NCBI GenBank assembly: GCA_947478975.1
Contig: CANJYI010000201.1
Span: forward strand, 1-5,495
Direction: 5' to 3'
Length of the DNA: 5,495 bases
Origin: Chthoniobacteraceae bacterium
GTDB taxonomy: Bacteria > Verrucomicrobiota > Verrucomicrobiia > Chthoniobacterales > Chthoniobacteraceae
This document shows positions 4,210 to 5,495 of the stretch, in pieces. Under the pieces are notes generated by a model that was given only the letters and a program-made list of their open reading frames with translations, made no database searches and was not told the DNA's origin. Numbering within the stretch: position 1 is the first letter of the stretch; every line of letters starts with the position of its first letter. A program made the position numbers and the translations under genes.

Positions 4210-5495
4210 ATGTCCGAGCTCCCGAAGACCTACGAACCCCAGGCCATTGAAGAAGCGTGGTATGCCCGCTGGCTGGCGGACGACTGCTTTACCGCCCATC
4301 CCGAACGCGTCTCCGCACAGCGCCCGGCCTATTCCATTGTCATCCCACCCCCCAACGTAACGGGGGTACTGACCCTTGGGCACGTCCTCAACAACACCAT
4401 CCAGGACATCCTCGCCCGGCGTGCACGCATGCTCGGAAAGGAAGTGTTGTGGCTGCCGGGCACCGACCACGCGGGCATCGCCACCCAGACGGTGGTGGAA
4501 CGGACGCTCAAAAAGCAGGGCGTCATCAAACATCGCGACGACCTCGGCCGGGACGCCTTCCTCGAAAAAGTCTGGGAATGGAAGGAGAAGCACGGGGGCA
4601 TCATCATCCAGCAGCTCAAGAAACTGGGCGCCTCCTGCGACTGGAGCCGCGAACGTTTCACGATGGATCCCGAATACTCCGCCTGCGTCCAGGCCGTGTT
4701 CGTCGACCTCTTCCAGAAGGGTGCCATTTACCGCGGTAAACGCATGGTGAACTGGTGCCCCGTCTCTCGCACCGCCCTTTCCGACGAGGAAGTCGTCATG
4801 AAGTCCCAGTCCGGGACGCTTTACCATTTCCGCGTCGAAATCGCCGAACGCCCTGGCACCTTCCTGACCATCGCGACCACCCGGCCCGAGACCATCCCCG
4901 GCGACACCGGCATCGCGGTCAATCCGGAGGACCCCCGCTACAAGGAGCTCATCGGGCTGCACGCCGTGCGCCCCCTGCCTGCCGAAATTCCCCGCGAGCA
5001 GCGGCTCATCCCGATTTTGGGCGACGCCCACGTGGAGTCCTCCTTCGGCACGGGCGTCCTCAAGGTGACCCCAGCCCACGACAAGGCCGACTTTGAAATC
5101 GGCCACCGCCACCAGTTGCCGATCCTCGACATCATGCATCCGGACGGCTCCATGAACGCGGCCGCCGGCGAACGCCTCGCTGGGCTTGACCGGTTCGAGG
5201 CGCGCAAGGTCGCCGTAGAATGTCTGCGCGAACTCGAGGCCCTCGAAAAAGAGGAGCCCTACCAGAACAATGTCGGCTACTCGGAGCGCGCCGACGTGCC
5301 CGTGGAACCCCGGCTCAGCCAGCAGTGGTTCCTGCGCTACCCCTCCCAGGAGGAGTCCCGCGAAGTGGTCAGCAGCGGGAAGATGCACTTCTACCCGGAA
5401 CGCTGGAGCAAGGTGTACGAACACTGGATGGGCAACCTCCAGGACTGGTGTATTTCCCGCCAGCTCTGGTGGGGCCACCGTATCCCGGTTTGGTA
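4210..5495 (+). CDS. valS: Valyl-tRNA synthetase, N-terminal half (partial)
   Basis: ValRS charges tRNA-Val and hydrolyses mischarged Thr-tRNA-Val. From the ATG at 4210, 428 codons are seen with no stop before the window ends; full ValRS proteins are usually near 900 residues, so about half is present. Class I signature: IPPPNVTGVLTLGHVLNN (45-62), with TLGH in place of the usual HxGH. It is followed by WLPGTDHAGIATQ (81-93), typical of ValRS. The CP1 editing domain spans roughly 195-345, with TTRPETIPGDTG (223-234) and GTGVLKVTPAHDKADFEIG (280-298). R225, T228, K285, T287, D291 and D294 have the spacing I recall for the editing-site residues of Thermus ValRS. WCISRQLWWGHRIPVW (413-428) is the conserved post-editing segment. 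The KMSKS loop and the tRNA-binding C-terminus lie beyond the edge. The gene is 77 nt after the squalene-synthase-like gene; no T-box leader is present. Confidence 0.96.
   Translation, partial: MSELPKTYEPQAIEEAWYARWLADDCFTAHPERVSAQRPAYSIVIPPPNVTGVLTLGHVLNNTIQDILARRARMLGKEVLWLPGTDHAGIATQTVVERTLKKQGVIKHRDDLGRDAFLEKVWEWKEKHGGIIIQQLKKLGASCDWSRERFTMDPEYSACVQAVFVDLFQKGAIYRGKRMVNWCPVSRTALSDEEVVMKSQSGTLYHFRVEIAERPGTFLTIATTRPETIPGDTGIAVNPEDPRYKELIGLHAVRPLPAEIPREQRLIPILGDAHVESSFGTGVLKVTPAHDKADFEIGHRHQLPILDIMHPDGSMNAAAGERLAGLDRFEARKVAVECLRELEALEKEEPYQNNVGYSERADVPVEPRLSQQWFLRYPSQEESREVVSSGKMHFYPERWSKVYEHWMGNLQDWCISRQLWWGHRIPVW

Noticed and set aside
4153..5478. A 441-codon open frame on the minus strand opposite valS
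   Set aside because: It is antisense to a gene with complete ValRS signatures. Long antisense open frames are expected in GC-rich DNA with C-ending codons, and its translation shows no recognisable motif.

Overview
The window is a GC-rich, chromosomal, largely housekeeping stretch. It has six protein-coding genes, two of them cut by the window edges, and no sign of mobile DNA, CRISPR or RNA genes. The coding strand is strikingly C-rich, especially at third codon positions, and none of the starts has a convincing Shine-Dalgarno sequence. These traits, together with the flavour of the ValRS and Maf sequences, suggest a Verrucomicrobiota bacterium, perhaps of the Opitutales/Opitutaceae type. That placement is from memory of the families and was not tested by any search.

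Layout. Positions 1-129 hold the first 43 codons of a leftward gene for a membrane protein (possibly rhomboid-like). It is divergent from gcvT across a 136-nt gap that carries a perfect TTGACA box. Rightward come gcvT (266-1372), gcvH (1407-1790) and a maf-type nucleotide pyrophosphatase (1856-2440), closely enough spaced to be one transcript. A 175-nt gap follows, with several T-tailed hairpins, the last of which looks like a real intrinsic terminator. Next is a small exported protein with a proline/tyrosine-rich segment and a C-terminal peptidoglycan-binding domain (2616-3131). Its stop codon overlaps by 4 nt the GTG start of a squalene/phytoene-synthase-family gene (3128-4132). After 77 nt, valS (valyl-tRNA synthetase) starts at 4210 and runs off the right end.

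How the genes fit together. GcvT and GcvH are two of the four glycine-cleavage components. GcvP is not next to them, so the decarboxylase must be encoded elsewhere or beyond the window. Maf is a housecleaning enzyme for non-canonical or excess nucleotides. The peptidoglycan-binding protein and the squalene-synthase-like enzyme are translationally overlapping and both point to the envelope (wall and isoprenoid membrane lipid). Their functional link is an inference from the overlap only.

I did not find a clear new biological system here. The points most worth a second look are the near-leaderless promoter of gcvT with SD-free C-rich leaders, the stacked hairpins between maf and the wall-binding gene, the overlap of that gene with the squalene-synthase-like gene, and the Thr-for-His change in the ValRS HIGH motif.
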